Below are positions 33,695-42,862 of a stretch of DNA of 64,000 bases, in pieces. Source of the stretch: JAUILA01 sp050289805 (GTDB lineage Bacteria > Bacteroidota > Bacteroidia > Cytophagales > Cyclobacteriaceae); the NCBI GenBank assembly GCA_050289805.1, contig JBNKGL010000004.1, positions 1-64,000 of the forward strand, read 5' to 3'. Both the position numbers and the translations under genes were made by a program. The notes beneath the pieces were generated by a model, which saw only the letters and a program-made list of their open reading frames with translations, searched no databases and was not told the DNA's origin. Numbering within the stretch: position 1 is the stretch's first letter; each line of letters opens with the position of its first letter.

Positions 33695-36600
33695 TTCTAC
33701 ACCCTTCATATCAGTAAGGATCTGAATCGCTTCTTCCACATGTTCTACTTCATCCACCATCAGAATTAAACGACCACGGGTGTCCTTGATCCTGCATTTT
33801 TTTGGATGCTGCTGAATATAGGAAAGAACAGATCCGAATATATCCGACTTAAAATAAGCTTCATTGTCCGAGGACAGAAAATACCCCTTTAATTTTTGGC
33901 TCTTCAGCGTCAATTTTTCAAATCCCAGGTCTTCAGCCAGCCATCGTAATCGTACAGTTTCCGCCAGATCCTTCACTGAATCAGGGATAGGACCAAACCG
34001 GTCTTTCATAGAAATCAGGAATGAACCAAGCTCTGACTCATCTTTCAGGTTATCCAGCGTTGAATACAGACTGAGACGTTCGGAAATATTATCGACATAA
34101 TTATCCGGAATGATCAATTCCATGTCGGTTTCTATCGTACAATCGGGCACGAGATGTTTGGCTGATTCGCTAAGCTCTTTGGCAAAGAGATCCTTAAATT
34201 CAGTCTCCTTTAATTCCTGAACGGCTTCGTCAAGGATCTTATGATACATCTCAAATCCAATGTCTGTAATGAATCCGCTCTGTTCCGCCCCCAGTAAATT
34301 CCCTGCTCCGCGAATATCAAGGTCGCGCATCGCTACCTTGAAGCCGTCGCCCAGCTCTGAAAATTCCTCGAGTGTAGCCAGCCTTTTGCGTGAATCGGAA
34401 GAAAGGCCGATTGAAGGCGGCGTGAGCAGGTAGCAGAACGCTTTCTTATTACTACGTCCAACACGGCCGCGCATCTGATGCAAATCTGAGAGACCAAACA
34501 TATGAGCCTGGTTAATTATGATGGTGTTTGCATTCGGGATATCCAGTCCGGATTCAATGATATTCGTTGAAACCAGGACGTCGTATTCACCTTCTATGAA
34601 CCGGACCATCGTTTTTTCGAGCCTGCTTCCATCCATCTGGCCATGGGCAACGCCGATCCTGGCATCAGGCACCAGTCGCAGGATAATATTGGCCACCTCT
34701 TCGATGTCATTTACCCGATTGTGCACAAAGAACACCTGTCCGCCTCTTCGTAATTCAAAGCTTATGGCATCCCGTACAATTTCCTCATTGAATGTGTGCA
34801 CCTCAGTAGTAACCGGTTGACGGTTCGGTGGCGGTGTTGAAATTACCGAAAGATCCCGTGCGCCCATCAGTGAAAAATGGAGTGTTCGGGGGATTGGTGT
34901 TGCGGTGAGTGTAAGGGCATCTACATTCACGCGCATTTCCTTTAATTTGTCTTTCACCTTCACGCCGAATTTCTGCTCCTCATCAATGACCATCAACCCC
35001 AGGTCTTTAAACTTTACATCCTTGCTAACTATCCGATGAGTACCGATTAAAATATTGGTTTCCCCTGAGGCAACCCTTTTGAGTGTTTCCCGTATTTCGG
35101 CAGTACTCCGAAACCGGTTGATATATTCTATGGTAATCGGGAAATTATGGAGACGTTCCCTGAAAGTTCTGTAATGCTGCATTGCAAGAATCGTGGTTGG
35201 AACAAGCACGGCAACCTGTTTCCCGTCGGTCACTGCCTTAAAGGCAGCCCGAATCGCGACTTCTGTTTTTCCAAAACCAACATCCCCGCAAACCAGCCTG
35301 TCCATGGGGTGTTGCTGTTCCATATCGTCCTTCACGTCGGCAGTGGCTTTTGCCTGATCCGGCGTGTCCTCATAAATAAAGGAAGACTCCAGTTCCGCCT
35401 GTAGAAAACTATCCGGGGTGAAAGCAAATCCGGGAGCGTTCTTTCTGCGGGCATACAGCGCAATCAAATCCTTTGCGATATCAGCGACTTTCTTGCGGAC
35501 TTTTTTCTTTTTATTTTCCCATTCAGGGGATCCCAGTTTGCTAATGGCCGGCGGTATACCTTCCTTTCCGCTGTACTTGGATATTTTATGCAATGAATGA
35601 ATACTTACGTACAGCAGATCATCATCACGGTACACCAGTCGAATGGCCTCCTGCTCCCTGCCATTTACCTCCTGCTTCTCCAGGCCTGCAAACTTTCCGA
35701 TTCCGTAGTCGATGTGAGTAACGAAATCGCCGGGTTGAAGGGTTTTCAGCTCGCGAAGTGTAAGGGCCTTCGATTTTGAATACTTTTTCTTGACCTTGTA
35801 CCGGTGGAACCGTTCGAAAAGCTGGTGATCGGTATAGCAGGCGATTCTTACATTATGATCGACAAACCCCTGGCGTAGCCCGAGCGGTAACTCATGGAAT
35901 TCAATTCCCGGACTCACCTCGTCAAATATTCGGCGGAGCCTGTCCCGTTGCTTGTCACTTTCGGCGCAAATGATCGTGGTGATTCCGTGGGTCTGGTTTT
36001 CTTCCAGGTTTTCAGCAAGAAGCTCAAAATTTTGCTGAAACGAAGGCTGTGGTTCGCTGCTCCATTCGAAGACCTTCGAATTTTTAAAATACACCCGTTG
36101 CCCGAATTCAATCTTCACCAGCCCTTCAAGTTGTTTCAAAAGACTTTCAGGGGTCTCAAAAAGATCTGACGGCTGAAGAACGATAGGATCGGCAGCACCT
36201 TTTTCTATGATTTTCTCGAAATCTGAAGTAGCCTTTTCAAAATAAGCCCGGAGGACATCAAGAGTCTGCTCCATATCCTTCACCCAGAATTTGGTATTAT
36301 TCGGAAGAAAATCAATAAAACCCTGGCGCAGTTCCTGGACCAGGCGGGTCTGGATATTGGGTATCAGGTTAATCTCCTTAACAGAGTCAACGGATAACTG
36401 CGATTCAGGATCGAAAGTACGTATGCTTTCGATTTCATTTCCAAAAAGTTCAAGCCGGAAAGGCAGGTCATGAGCATAACTGAAAATATCAATAATTCCA
36501 CCCCGTACGGCAAACTGACCTGCTTCATAAACGAAATCTGTTTTCTCAAAGTCATAGGATAACAGGAGGTCGCTTAAAAACGGGATATCCACATTCTCGC

Positions 36601-37048
36601 CTACGCGGGCACTGAACGTATGCTGCAGCAGTGATTTCTTATTGATAACCTTTTCGGTCAGGGCCTCGGGATAAGTGACAATCAATTCGCCGGTTGATGC
36701 TTTATGATTGATCCGGTTCAGAATCTCCGCACGCATAAGGACATTGGCGTTTTCAGTTTCCTCAAACTCATACGGGCGTTTATAACTTGTGGGAAAAAAA
36801 AGGATTTCTTTACCGGGGAGAAGACTCTGCAGATCATTGTGAAAATATGCCGCTTCTTCCTTGTCATGAAGAACAATGAGGTGATTCTGATAATTTAACT
36901 GATACAATGAGGAAAGAAGAACGCTGTCAAGACTTCCCGCAAACCCCTTCAATAAGACACAGTGGTCCTCATTCACCTTGATTTCCGAGGCTATTGACTG
37001 CACGAGGCTGTCAGTCTTGTAGAATTTTAACAGATCGACTGATTTCAC
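33677..37048 (-). CDS. mfd: Transcription-repair coupling factor Mfd
   Basis: 1123 residues. Mfd removes RNA polymerase stalled at DNA lesions and recruits UvrA. The N-terminal UvrB-like homology region has GGIIDIFSYAHDLPFRLELFG. A CarD-like RNA polymerase-interacting domain follows around 430-500 (PGDFVTHIDYGIGKF). The SF2 translocase has Walker A GDVGFGKTE, the Walker B-type DEEQKFGV, TATPIPRTLH and the IIESGLDIPNANT and QMRGRVGRS motifs. A TRCF C-terminal domain (about 970-1080) completes it. The start codon is GTG at 37048. It stands alone and converges with a small hypothetical gene, overlapping it by 18 bases. Confidence 0.97.
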   Translation of the reverse strand: MKSVDLLKFYKTDSLVQSIASEIKVNEDHCVLLKGFAGSLDSVLLSSLYQLNYQNHLIVLHDKEEAAYFHNDLQSLLPGKEILFFPTSYKRPYEFEETENANVLMRAEILNRINHKASTGELIVTYPEALTEKVINKKSLLQHTFSARVGENVDIPFLSDLLLSYDFEKTDFVYEAGQFAVRGGIIDIFSYAHDLPFRLELFGNEIESIRTFDPESQLSVDSVKEINLIPNIQTRLVQELRQGFIDFLPNNTKFWVKDMEQTLDVLRAYFEKATSDFEKIIEKGAADPIVLQPSDLFETPESLLKQLEGLVKIEFGQRVYFKNSKVFEWSSEPQPSFQQNFELLAENLEENQTHGITTIICAESDKQRDRLRRIFDEVSPGIEFHELPLGLRQGFVDHNVRIACYTDHQLFERFHRYKVKKKYSKSKALTLRELKTLQPGDFVTHIDYGIGKFAGLEKQEVNGREQEAIRLVYRDDDLLYVSIHSLHKISKYSGKEGIPPAISKLGSPEWENKKKKVRKKVADIAKDLIALYARRKNAPGFAFTPDSFLQAELESSFIYEDTPDQAKATADVKDDMEQQHPMDRLVCGDVGFGKTEVAIRAAFKAVTDGKQVAVLVPTTILAMQHYRTFRERLHNFPITIEYINRFRSTAEIRETLKRVASGETNILIGTHRIVSKDVKFKDLGLMVIDEEQKFGVKVKDKLKEMRVNVDALTLTATPIPRTLHFSLMGARDLSVISTPPPNRQPVTTEVHTFNEEIVRDAISFELRRGGQVFFVHNRVNDIEEVANIILRLVPDARIGVAHGQMDGSRLEKTMVRFIEGEYDVLVSTNIIESGLDIPNANTIIINQAHMFGLSDLHQMRGRVGRSNKKAFCYLLTPPSIGLSSDSRKRLATLEEFSELGDGFKVAMRDLDIRGAGNLLGAEQSGFITDIGFEMYHKILDEAVQELKETEFKDLFAKELSESAKHLVPDCTIETDMELIIPDNYVDNISERLSLYSTLDNLKDESELGSFLISMKDRFGPIPDSVKDLAETVRLRWLAEDLGFEKLTLKSQKLKGYFLSSDNEAYFKSDIFGSVLSYIQQHPKKCRIKDTRGRLILMVDEVEHVEEAIQILTDMKGVESIAEK

Positions 37049-37055
37049 AAAGCTG

Positions 37056-37063
37056 CAAAGTTA
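37056..37063 (-). promoter_or_regulatory. Possible -7 element for mfd
   Basis: The minus strand reads TAACTTTG (TAnnTTTG), ending 8 bases before the mfd GTG. It would give an almost leaderless mRNA. There is no well-spaced -33 TTG. The rest of the 290-base gap up to 37338 shows nothing else convincing. Confidence 0.35.
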
Positions 37064-37338
37064 GTTAAATCACTTTCAAATGGTATGACTTGTGAACAAG
37101 GATTCTGCAGCTTGGTTGATTATTCCTGTGAAATAATTCCTTTTTTCCGGGGTAGTTTCAGATGGAATGCCATAAAATCAACAATGATTTTCTGTTTTTT
37201 GAAGTCATTCGCATCCATCTGTGCTCGTTTACACACACAACAGTGATGACCTCCATGCATTTCCATTTGAAACATGCCGAATTTCTATTCGATTGTTGCT
37301 AATTTAAGGCGTCGGAAAAACGAATAGTAAAAACAATC

Positions 37339-37704
37339 ATGAGTGACTCAGGTAAGCGAAAAAAGATACTAAATACACTGGATTATTATTTTGAAGGAAT
37401 ATTCAACAATGAAGTTGAAAATATTCCTCTTTCAAAAAATGTAACATTAAAAGGGCCACTTGTGCCCGGCACACTTGAAGGCAGGGACGTTGTATACGAT
37501 TTCCTGGGGGATGTAGCGGCATCCTTTTCAAATGCGCAGTATCATGCCGTGAAAGACATAATTGACGGTAAAAATGTATTCTCCCATATACAGGTAAGGT
37601 TATCAGGGGGTCAGATTCTTGATATGGGACATCTCTTTGTAATTAAGGGCGGAAAGATCCATAGTATTCAAACTCTTTTCGATCCAAGAGTCATGCTTGA
37701 ATGA
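37339..37704 (+). CDS. NTF2/SnoaL-like family protein
   Basis: 121 residues with the alpha+beta cone expected of SnoaL/NTF2-like proteins: an N-terminal helix (LNTLDYYFEGIFNNE), PLSKNVTLKGPL, and the repeating strands YHAVKDIIDGKNVFSHIQVRL and GHLFVIKGGKIHSIQTLFDP. These folds serve as small ketosteroid isomerase-like enzymes or ligand-binding proteins; no catalytic residue set can be assigned. The stop overlaps the start of the next gene by 4 nt (ATGA), so it is coupled to an exported BNR-repeat lipoprotein. Confidence 0.75.
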   Translation: MSDSGKRKKILNTLDYYFEGIFNNEVENIPLSKNVTLKGPLVPGTLEGRDVVYDFLGDVAASFSNAQYHAVKDIIDGKNVFSHIQVRLSGGQILDMGHLFVIKGGKIHSIQTLFDPRVMLE

Positions 37705-38753
37705 AAAACACTTCATTAGTATTCCTTTGTCTGTTGATACTTGCCGGTTGTAATCAAAAACCGGTTGAATCCGGGAAATCTTCTTTTCTGGATGTAAAGA
37801 TTGAACGTTTTCCAGTCAACACCAGTATTCGTGCACTTGAAGTTGTTGATGATCTTGAGGTATGGTATGCAGGCGCGAATGGCAAATATGGCTTTACGGA
37901 AGATGGCGGAAAAACCTGGACCCACGATAGTATTCAAAATGAAGGTATCTATCCGGAGTTCAGGGCAATTGCCTCAACGGATGAGTCCATTTTCCTTTTG
38001 AGTGTCGCTTCACCAGCGCTCCTGTACCGATCCGATGATCACGGAAATACCTGGGAGCTCGTTTATACCGAATCAGGGGATGGGGTTTTTTATGATGCCA
38101 TGGTCTTTATGGATGGAGGCAACGGTGTGGCAATGGGGGATCCGGTAGACGGTTGTATTTCCGTAATCCTTACCGAAGATGGTGGCCATACCTGGTCAAA
38201 GCTCCCATGTGATAATCTGCCTCCGGCCGGAACAGGTGAGGGAGCATTTGCGGCAAGCAATACCAATATTGCTACCGTTGGTACAAATATCTGGATTGGC
38301 ACCGGCGGCGGAACCGCCCGCATATACCACAGTCCGGATATGGGTAAAACCTGGGATATATATGATACACCCATTATCCAGGGTGGAACGATGACCGGAA
38401 TATTTTCTGTAGATTTCTATGATGAAAAAAACGGAATCATTTTCGGCGGTGATTGGGAAAGCAAAACCAACTCATCTTCGAATAAGGCGATTACTTCCGA
38501 TGGTGGAAAAACATGGAATCTTATTTCCGACAGCATTGGTCCTGGCTATCGCTCCTGTATTCGCTATGTACCCGGATCAGAAGGATCAGGTTTAATAGCG
38601 GTTGGCATTCCCGGAATTACCTATTCAGCAGACGGAGGCGCGCACTGGCAGCTGATATCAGATGAGGATTTCTATACCCTGCGCTTCGCACCTTCAGGAA
38701 AGTCGGCCTGGCTGGCGGGCAATGGAAAAGTCGCCCGTATGATCATCAATTAA
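37701..38753 (+). CDS. BNR/Ycf48-like beta-propeller lipoprotein
   Basis: 350 residues. The signal peptide ends in LAGC (Cys17). The propeller has several Asp-box (BNR) repeats of the form S-x-D-x-G-x-T-W: SEDGGKTW-type blades appear as EDGGKTWTHD, SDDHGNTWEL, TEDGGHTWSKL, SPDMGKTWDI, TSDGGKTWNL and SADGGAHWQL. Such propellers are sialidase-like in shape but here lack evident catalytic residues, and resemble the Ycf48-type photosystem assembly fold found widely in non-photosynthetic Bacteroidota. It is probably tethered to the envelope. The gene ends at a bidirectional terminator. Confidence 0.85.
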   Translation: MKNTSLVFLCLLILAGCNQKPVESGKSSFLDVKIERFPVNTSIRALEVVDDLEVWYAGANGKYGFTEDGGKTWTHDSIQNEGIYPEFRAIASTDESIFLLSVASPALLYRSDDHGNTWELVYTESGDGVFYDAMVFMDGGNGVAMGDPVDGCISVILTEDGGHTWSKLPCDNLPPAGTGEGAFAASNTNIATVGTNIWIGTGGGTARIYHSPDMGKTWDIYDTPIIQGGTMTGIFSVDFYDEKNGIIFGGDWESKTNSSSNKAITSDGGKTWNLISDSIGPGYRSCIRYVPGSEGSGLIAVGIPGITYSADGGAHWQLISDEDFYTLRFAPSGKSAWLAGNGKVARMIIN

Positions 38754-38776
38754 AAAGCCCGTTCCAACGGGCTTTT
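38753..38776. terminator. Bidirectional terminator
   Basis: AAAAGCCCGTT and AACGGGCTTTT form an 11-bp perfect stem with a 2-base gap, serving the convergent BNR lipoprotein and methyltransferase genes. Confidence 0.9.
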
Positions 38777-38796
38777 ATTTTAACAGCGGAAAGTGC

Positions 38797-39924
38797 TTAT
38801 GCCGGCTTTTCAAATGCCAAAATGGGATATTCACCTTTCATACCATACTTTTCAGGATTGGCTTCTTCATTTTTGTAAAGCCAGTCAAGAATTTTTTTAC
38901 CGAAGAGTGAGTCATGAATATAAATCTTCATCCAGTCGACACTTACGGTTCGCCAAACCCCAACTTTGAACGGTATACCAAGGTGTTTTTTCAACTCGTC
39001 ATACGGGTGCACGTAATAATAAAGTCCACTGCCCGACCCTTTAACAGCAGGACTTAATTTATTGAGCTTGTTGGAAAGATAATTCCAGCCACGTTTGGGC
39101 AACAACCAGAAATTCATCCATGGGGAATACTTATACCACTCGTATACAACCGCACCTTTACCATTCGGAGAAAGAACCCGATATAATTCCCGAATTGCAT
39201 TCATCTGCTCATCCTTCGGAATATGGTAAATTGTATTGATCGATACAAAGCTATCGATACATCCTTCCTTAATCGGGAGGTTTGTCATATCACACAGCAG
39301 AAAAATTCCCCTATCCCCAATTTTTTTACGGGCCTCAGATAATGCCTGAAAAGAAAGATCTACACAGACTCTGTATTTATAATCTTCTGAATATTGAAGG
39401 TAGTCATCAAACTGTATAGGCCCTGAAGCCGCATCTAACAGATAAGTGCCTTTCGGATGAATATATCTTCCGAGCCTGTTATGGCAATTACTGATATATT
39501 CCTTTGAAACATCTCGAAGGTCCTCAAAGATTACTGCATCCTCGTAATGGCCCTCCTCATTTTTTGACCATCCCTTTCCATCGTAGAAATCTTTTACCAA
39601 CTGTTTCTTGTCGTGCAGGGACTGCGTCTCAATACCTTCTTTCCTGGTAGTGAGCGCCATTTCCTTCATGAGTACGGAAATTCCATTGATAACCGGGTAA
39701 ATAAAGGATCCGTCTACAGTGATAAAGCCTTCGGTTAATTCCAGTGTTGCCGGAGAGCCATCACGGTTCCAGCATTGGCCAGCTTTAATCTTTTCATTGA
39801 TTTGTTGAATTTCTTCCGCAGATAATTCACGGAGGTCCTGTTGAGTTACAGGACAGTGAAGTATTTCAATCCAGTCTTTTTTCATTCGGGGTGTTTTCGT
39901 TTCGTATTGGGGCTGGGCCGACAT
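38797..39924 (-). CDS. SAM-dependent methyltransferase with Trm112-like N-terminal region
   Basis: 375 residues. The N-terminus (ILHCPVTQQDLRELS ... FITVDGSFIYPVINGISVLM) has the layout of a Trm112/YcaR-type zinc-binding domain, although only the first Cys of the usual set is retained. The methyltransferase core follows with LLDAASGPIQFDDY (motif I), VCVDLSFQALSEAR, CDMTNLPIKEG and SINTIYHIPKDEQMNAIRELYRVL. The C-terminal 90 residues are aromatic-rich and unassigned. The substrate is unknown; similar proteins occur in lipid, quinone or secondary metabolite methylation. It stands alone, 124 bases after a truA-like gene on the same strand. Confidence 0.8.
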   Translation of the reverse strand: MSAQPQYETKTPRMKKDWIEILHCPVTQQDLRELSAEEIQQINEKIKAGQCWNRDGSPATLELTEGFITVDGSFIYPVINGISVLMKEMALTTRKEGIETQSLHDKKQLVKDFYDGKGWSKNEEGHYEDAVIFEDLRDVSKEYISNCHNRLGRYIHPKGTYLLDAASGPIQFDDYLQYSEDYKYRVCVDLSFQALSEARKKIGDRGIFLLCDMTNLPIKEGCIDSFVSINTIYHIPKDEQMNAIRELYRVLSPNGKGAVVYEWYKYSPWMNFWLLPKRGWNYLSNKLNKLSPAVKGSGSGLYYYVHPYDELKKHLGIPFKVGVWRTVSVDWMKIYIHDSLFGKKILDWLYKNEEANPEKYGMKGEYPILAFEKPA

Positions 39925-40048
39925 AAATTTTATTCAAGCTAGTTAATGATTTTACCTTATCAAAATATCCTATTCATGATATTTTTGCGTTATATATTAC
40001 CTCTTGAGCATTATTTGTAACCGGCATAAAGCATTAACTTTCAAAATA

Positions 40049-40828
40049 TTATAAACAAAAGTCAATCTTCCACAGAATCAGACCCGAAGCCGGTGCAATA
40101 AAGCTGAATGGCGCGGCATTTTTGTTGTCAAGGGAGTGAACAAACTCATCCATCGAAATCATCTCCCTGCCCAGCTGCACAAGCTGACCCATCATAAGGC
40201 GAACCTGGTGTCGCAAAAACCCCGCGGATTTCACATGAAAGAGGAAACTGTTCCCGGGGAAAAAGCTTCCGCTGAAAAGGTCATTTTCTCGAATTTCCGC
40301 ATCGGTTATTTCACGGTCAAAATTGGTATCTGGAGAAGGTTTTGTTGTATAGTTTATGAAATGATGTTTGCCTTTTAACCTGCGCGCGCCTTCATTCATT
40401 AGCTCAAGGTTCAGTTTTCCCGGGAAATATGCCATGAAAGGCGCACAAAAAGGGTGTCCTTTTTCTCCATCGTGAAATAAATAAACATATTCCTTCAACT
40501 TAGGACTCTGAATAATATTAAACGAGCTGTCAACCGACTGCATACCCAATGCCCGAATATCATTCGGAAGATTTTTATTGAAAGCTCTGATGAATTTTTC
40601 CTCATCAATGGGCTCGTGAAGAAAAAGCTGAAAGCCGGAATGTACTGCCGATACCAGTGCATCGGTACGGCTGGTACCTAATGTCTTGAATTTTTCATGA
40701 CCCAGGACATAGGCGATGGTGCGGTCAATCATGTGATGCACGGTTTTAACGTCAGGCTGTTTTGCCCAGCCGTGAAACCTGAAACCCAGGTACTGAATCT
40801 CAACAAGATAATTGAAAGGGAATGTCAT
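40049..40828 (-). CDS. truA: Divergent TruA-family tRNA pseudouridine synthase
   Basis: 259 residues, normal for TruA, which makes pseudouridine at positions 38-40 of tRNA anticodon stems. The N-terminus (EIQYLGFRFHGWAKQPDVKTV) matches the family. The catalytic motif, normally GRTDAGVHA, reads SRTDALVSA (53-61), keeping Arg54 and the nucleophile Asp56 but losing the flanking Gly and His. The later FLFHVKSAGFLRHQVRLMMGQLVQLG is conserved. This may be a paralog next to a standard TruA elsewhere, or the only copy in a lineage with a drifted motif. Its start overlaps the upstream DinB gene stop by 4 nt. Confidence 0.8.
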   Translation of the reverse strand: MTFPFNYLVEIQYLGFRFHGWAKQPDVKTVHHMIDRTIAYVLGHEKFKTLGTSRTDALVSAVHSGFQLFLHEPIDEEKFIRAFNKNLPNDIRALGMQSVDSSFNIIQSPKLKEYVYLFHDGEKGHPFCAPFMAYFPGKLNLELMNEGARRLKGKHHFINYTTKPSPDTNFDREITDAEIRENDLFSGSFFPGNSFLFHVKSAGFLRHQVRLMMGQLVQLGREMISMDEFVHSLDNKNAAPFSFIAPASGLILWKIDFCL

Positions 40829-41406
40829 TGATCGGCAGTCCGTCCTGTAAAAACATTTACTCCCGGGTTTATCGGGTTTCCTGATGCTCTGCGGAATGAA
40901 ACGATTTGTCCTGTATGATAAATTGCATCGGAAAGCGGACCATTGATTATGTTCCAGAACGGGAGGGAGCTTTCTCGATCTCCCATTTTAAAAACAACGG
41001 GCAGCGAATTGTAATCTTTTGTCTCCTTCATTTTATCCGAACACAACTTCAATAATTCCAGTGTGGAAGACCGCAACGCTTCATAATTCAGGCCGAAAGG
41101 CTTCTCAGGTCTGATATTGGGTTCGCCGGTCAACGTGTTGTGAATTACAATTACAAGACTGTGAATGTGTTCCATCGTTTCAAGGGTGGAACGGGATCCT
41201 TCCGAAGGGATATAATTCAGGTCAGCATCACGAAGGTCTGCGGTAGCCCAGTAATAGCGGTAACCAAGACCATCGGTCATTCTGGCCAGGACAGTACCCA
41301 CATCATATTGCTCAGGGGCTGCTGGAATTGCGTCGTATGGAATTTTCTGAGTCATTCCTTTATATCCGGGGATCAACAATATCAGTAGAATGCTGACAAG
41401 TTTCAT
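40825..41406 (-). CDS. Exported DinB-family protein
   Basis: 193 residues. The N-terminus (LVSILLILLIPGYKGMTQ) looks like a signal peptide, unusual for DinB proteins, which are mostly cytoplasmic. The four-helix fold shows the metal-site-like His residues in TMEHIHSLVIVIHN and in the late SDAIYHTGQIVSFRRASGNP. DinB/YfiT proteins bind metal and often act as thiol-dependent transferases; the role here is unknown. It is followed by the divergent truA with a 4-nt overlap and is divergent from the amidohydrolase gene at 41468. Confidence 0.75.
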   Translation of the reverse strand: MKLVSILLILLIPGYKGMTQKIPYDAIPAAPEQYDVGTVLARMTDGLGYRYYWATADLRDADLNYIPSEGSRSTLETMEHIHSLVIVIHNTLTGEPNIRPEKPFGLNYEALRSSTLELLKLCSDKMKETKDYNSLPVVFKMGDRESSLPFWNIINGPLSDAIYHTGQIVSFRRASGNPINPGVNVFTGRTADQ

Positions 41407-41467
41407 AATGTTCTTTTTTGTAAATTAACAAAATTCTGCTTCCGGCAGGTCGAATTAACACGAATCA

Positions 41468-42862
41468 ATGAAACCACTACAAAAATTGAAAGCCCTGGTA
41501 ACCTTTGGTGTAGCCATTGGCATTTTTGGTCTTTGCCTTTCCTGCGGACAAAGCAAAGTTAAGGAAGAAGGAATCCTTATATCCAACGTGAATGTAATCG
41601 ATATTCGATCCGGTGAAATATTAGCCGGCAGGTACGTTGTTATAAAGGGAACAGAGATCAGTCAGATTACAGATTCAAAGCCGGATGTTGATCTTACCGC
41701 TGTCATCGATGGTACCAACAAATACTTAATACCGGGTCTTGCAGAAATGCACGCTCATATCCCTTCTCCAGACTGGGGGCGAAAGGATATGGAAGAAACA
41801 TTGTTTCTCTACCTTTCGAATGGCATTACAACCATACGTGGAATGCTGGGTCATCCGGAACATCTTGTTTTGCGGGAACGTGCAGCGAGTAACGAAGTAT
41901 TAAGTCCGCGAATTTATACCGCTAGTCCGTCAATGAACGGGAATACGGTTCCAACACCCATGGAGGCCGAAAAAAAGGTTCGTGAATATCAGAATGCCGG
42001 TTACGATTTTCTCAAGATTCATCCCGGTATCAAGCGTGAAGTGTTTGATAAAATGATCGAAACAGCCAATGAGGTTGGAATCCCATTTGCCGGTCATGTT
42101 CCGGTGGATGTTGGCATCAGGCATGCCCTCGAAAGTAATTATATGAGTGTAGATCACATCGACGGATTTATAGAAGGACTGGTTCCGCAGAACGCAGATG
42201 TAGACCCAAATGCCAATGGCTTTTTCGGTTATAATTTTACGGATCTGGCGGATACCGGAATAATTCCGGAACTGGTATCGCTCAGTGCGGAACATAATGT
42301 CTGGGTGGTTCCTACACAAAGTTTATTTGACCGATGGTTTTCACCTACCCCGGCCAATGAATACTTGGAAGAAGAAGAAATGAAATATATGCCGGCGTCA
42401 ATTCTGGCAGCATGGGGAGAAAGCAAGGAAAACCTGATCAATGATCCGGAGTATGATGCCGACAAGTGGGAACGGTTCAATGCGATTCGACGACAGCTAT
42501 TGCTTGCACTTCAGCAAAATGGCCATGGGTTGTTGCTGGGATCCGATGCTCCACAGGTGTTTAATGTACCCGGATTTTCCATTCATCATGAATTGCAGGG
42601 AATGATTTCAGCGGGTATCACGCCGTTACAGGCGCTACAGTCGGGCACCCTGAATCCTGCTGTTTATTTCGGAATGGAAGGGAAGTTTGGAGAAATTACA
42701 GAAGGTGCAAGTGCGGATGTGGTATTGCTGGATAACAACCCGCTAGAAAATTTAGCGAACCTCAAAAATCCCGCTTATGTAATAGTAAGGGGAATTTCAC
42801 TTTCCAGAGAACAAATTAAGGATCGGTTGAATGAGATTGCTGAAAGTGCAAAAAATGAATAA
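41468..42862 (+). CDS. Exported amidohydrolase family protein (lipoprotein)
   Basis: 464 residues. A hydrophobic leader ends in GLCLSC (Cys23/Cys26), suggesting a lipoprotein. The amidohydrolase TIM barrel follows with metal-binding HAHIPSP near 97, the Lys in FLKIHPGI (metal-bridging, often carboxylated), AGHVPVDVG, VDHIDGF and the Asp in LLGSDAPQVF. The C-terminal beta subdomain ends with ADVVLLDNNPLENL, typical of imidazolonepropionase/prolidase-like members. The substrate, such as a cyclic amide or dipeptide, cannot be told. It heads a plus-strand cluster of exported enzymes and overlaps the next gene by 8 bases. Confidence 0.87.
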   Translation: MKPLQKLKALVTFGVAIGIFGLCLSCGQSKVKEEGILISNVNVIDIRSGEILAGRYVVIKGTEISQITDSKPDVDLTAVIDGTNKYLIPGLAEMHAHIPSPDWGRKDMEETLFLYLSNGITTIRGMLGHPEHLVLRERAASNEVLSPRIYTASPSMNGNTVPTPMEAEKKVREYQNAGYDFLKIHPGIKREVFDKMIETANEVGIPFAGHVPVDVGIRHALESNYMSVDHIDGFIEGLVPQNADVDPNANGFFGYNFTDLADTGIIPELVSLSAEHNVWVVPTQSLFDRWFSPTPANEYLEEEEMKYMPASILAAWGESKENLINDPEYDADKWERFNAIRRQLLLALQQNGHGLLLGSDAPQVFNVPGFSIHHELQGMISAGITPLQALQSGTLNPAVYFGMEGKFGEITEGASADVVLLDNNPLENLANLKNPAYVIVRGISLSREQIKDRLNEIAESAKNE

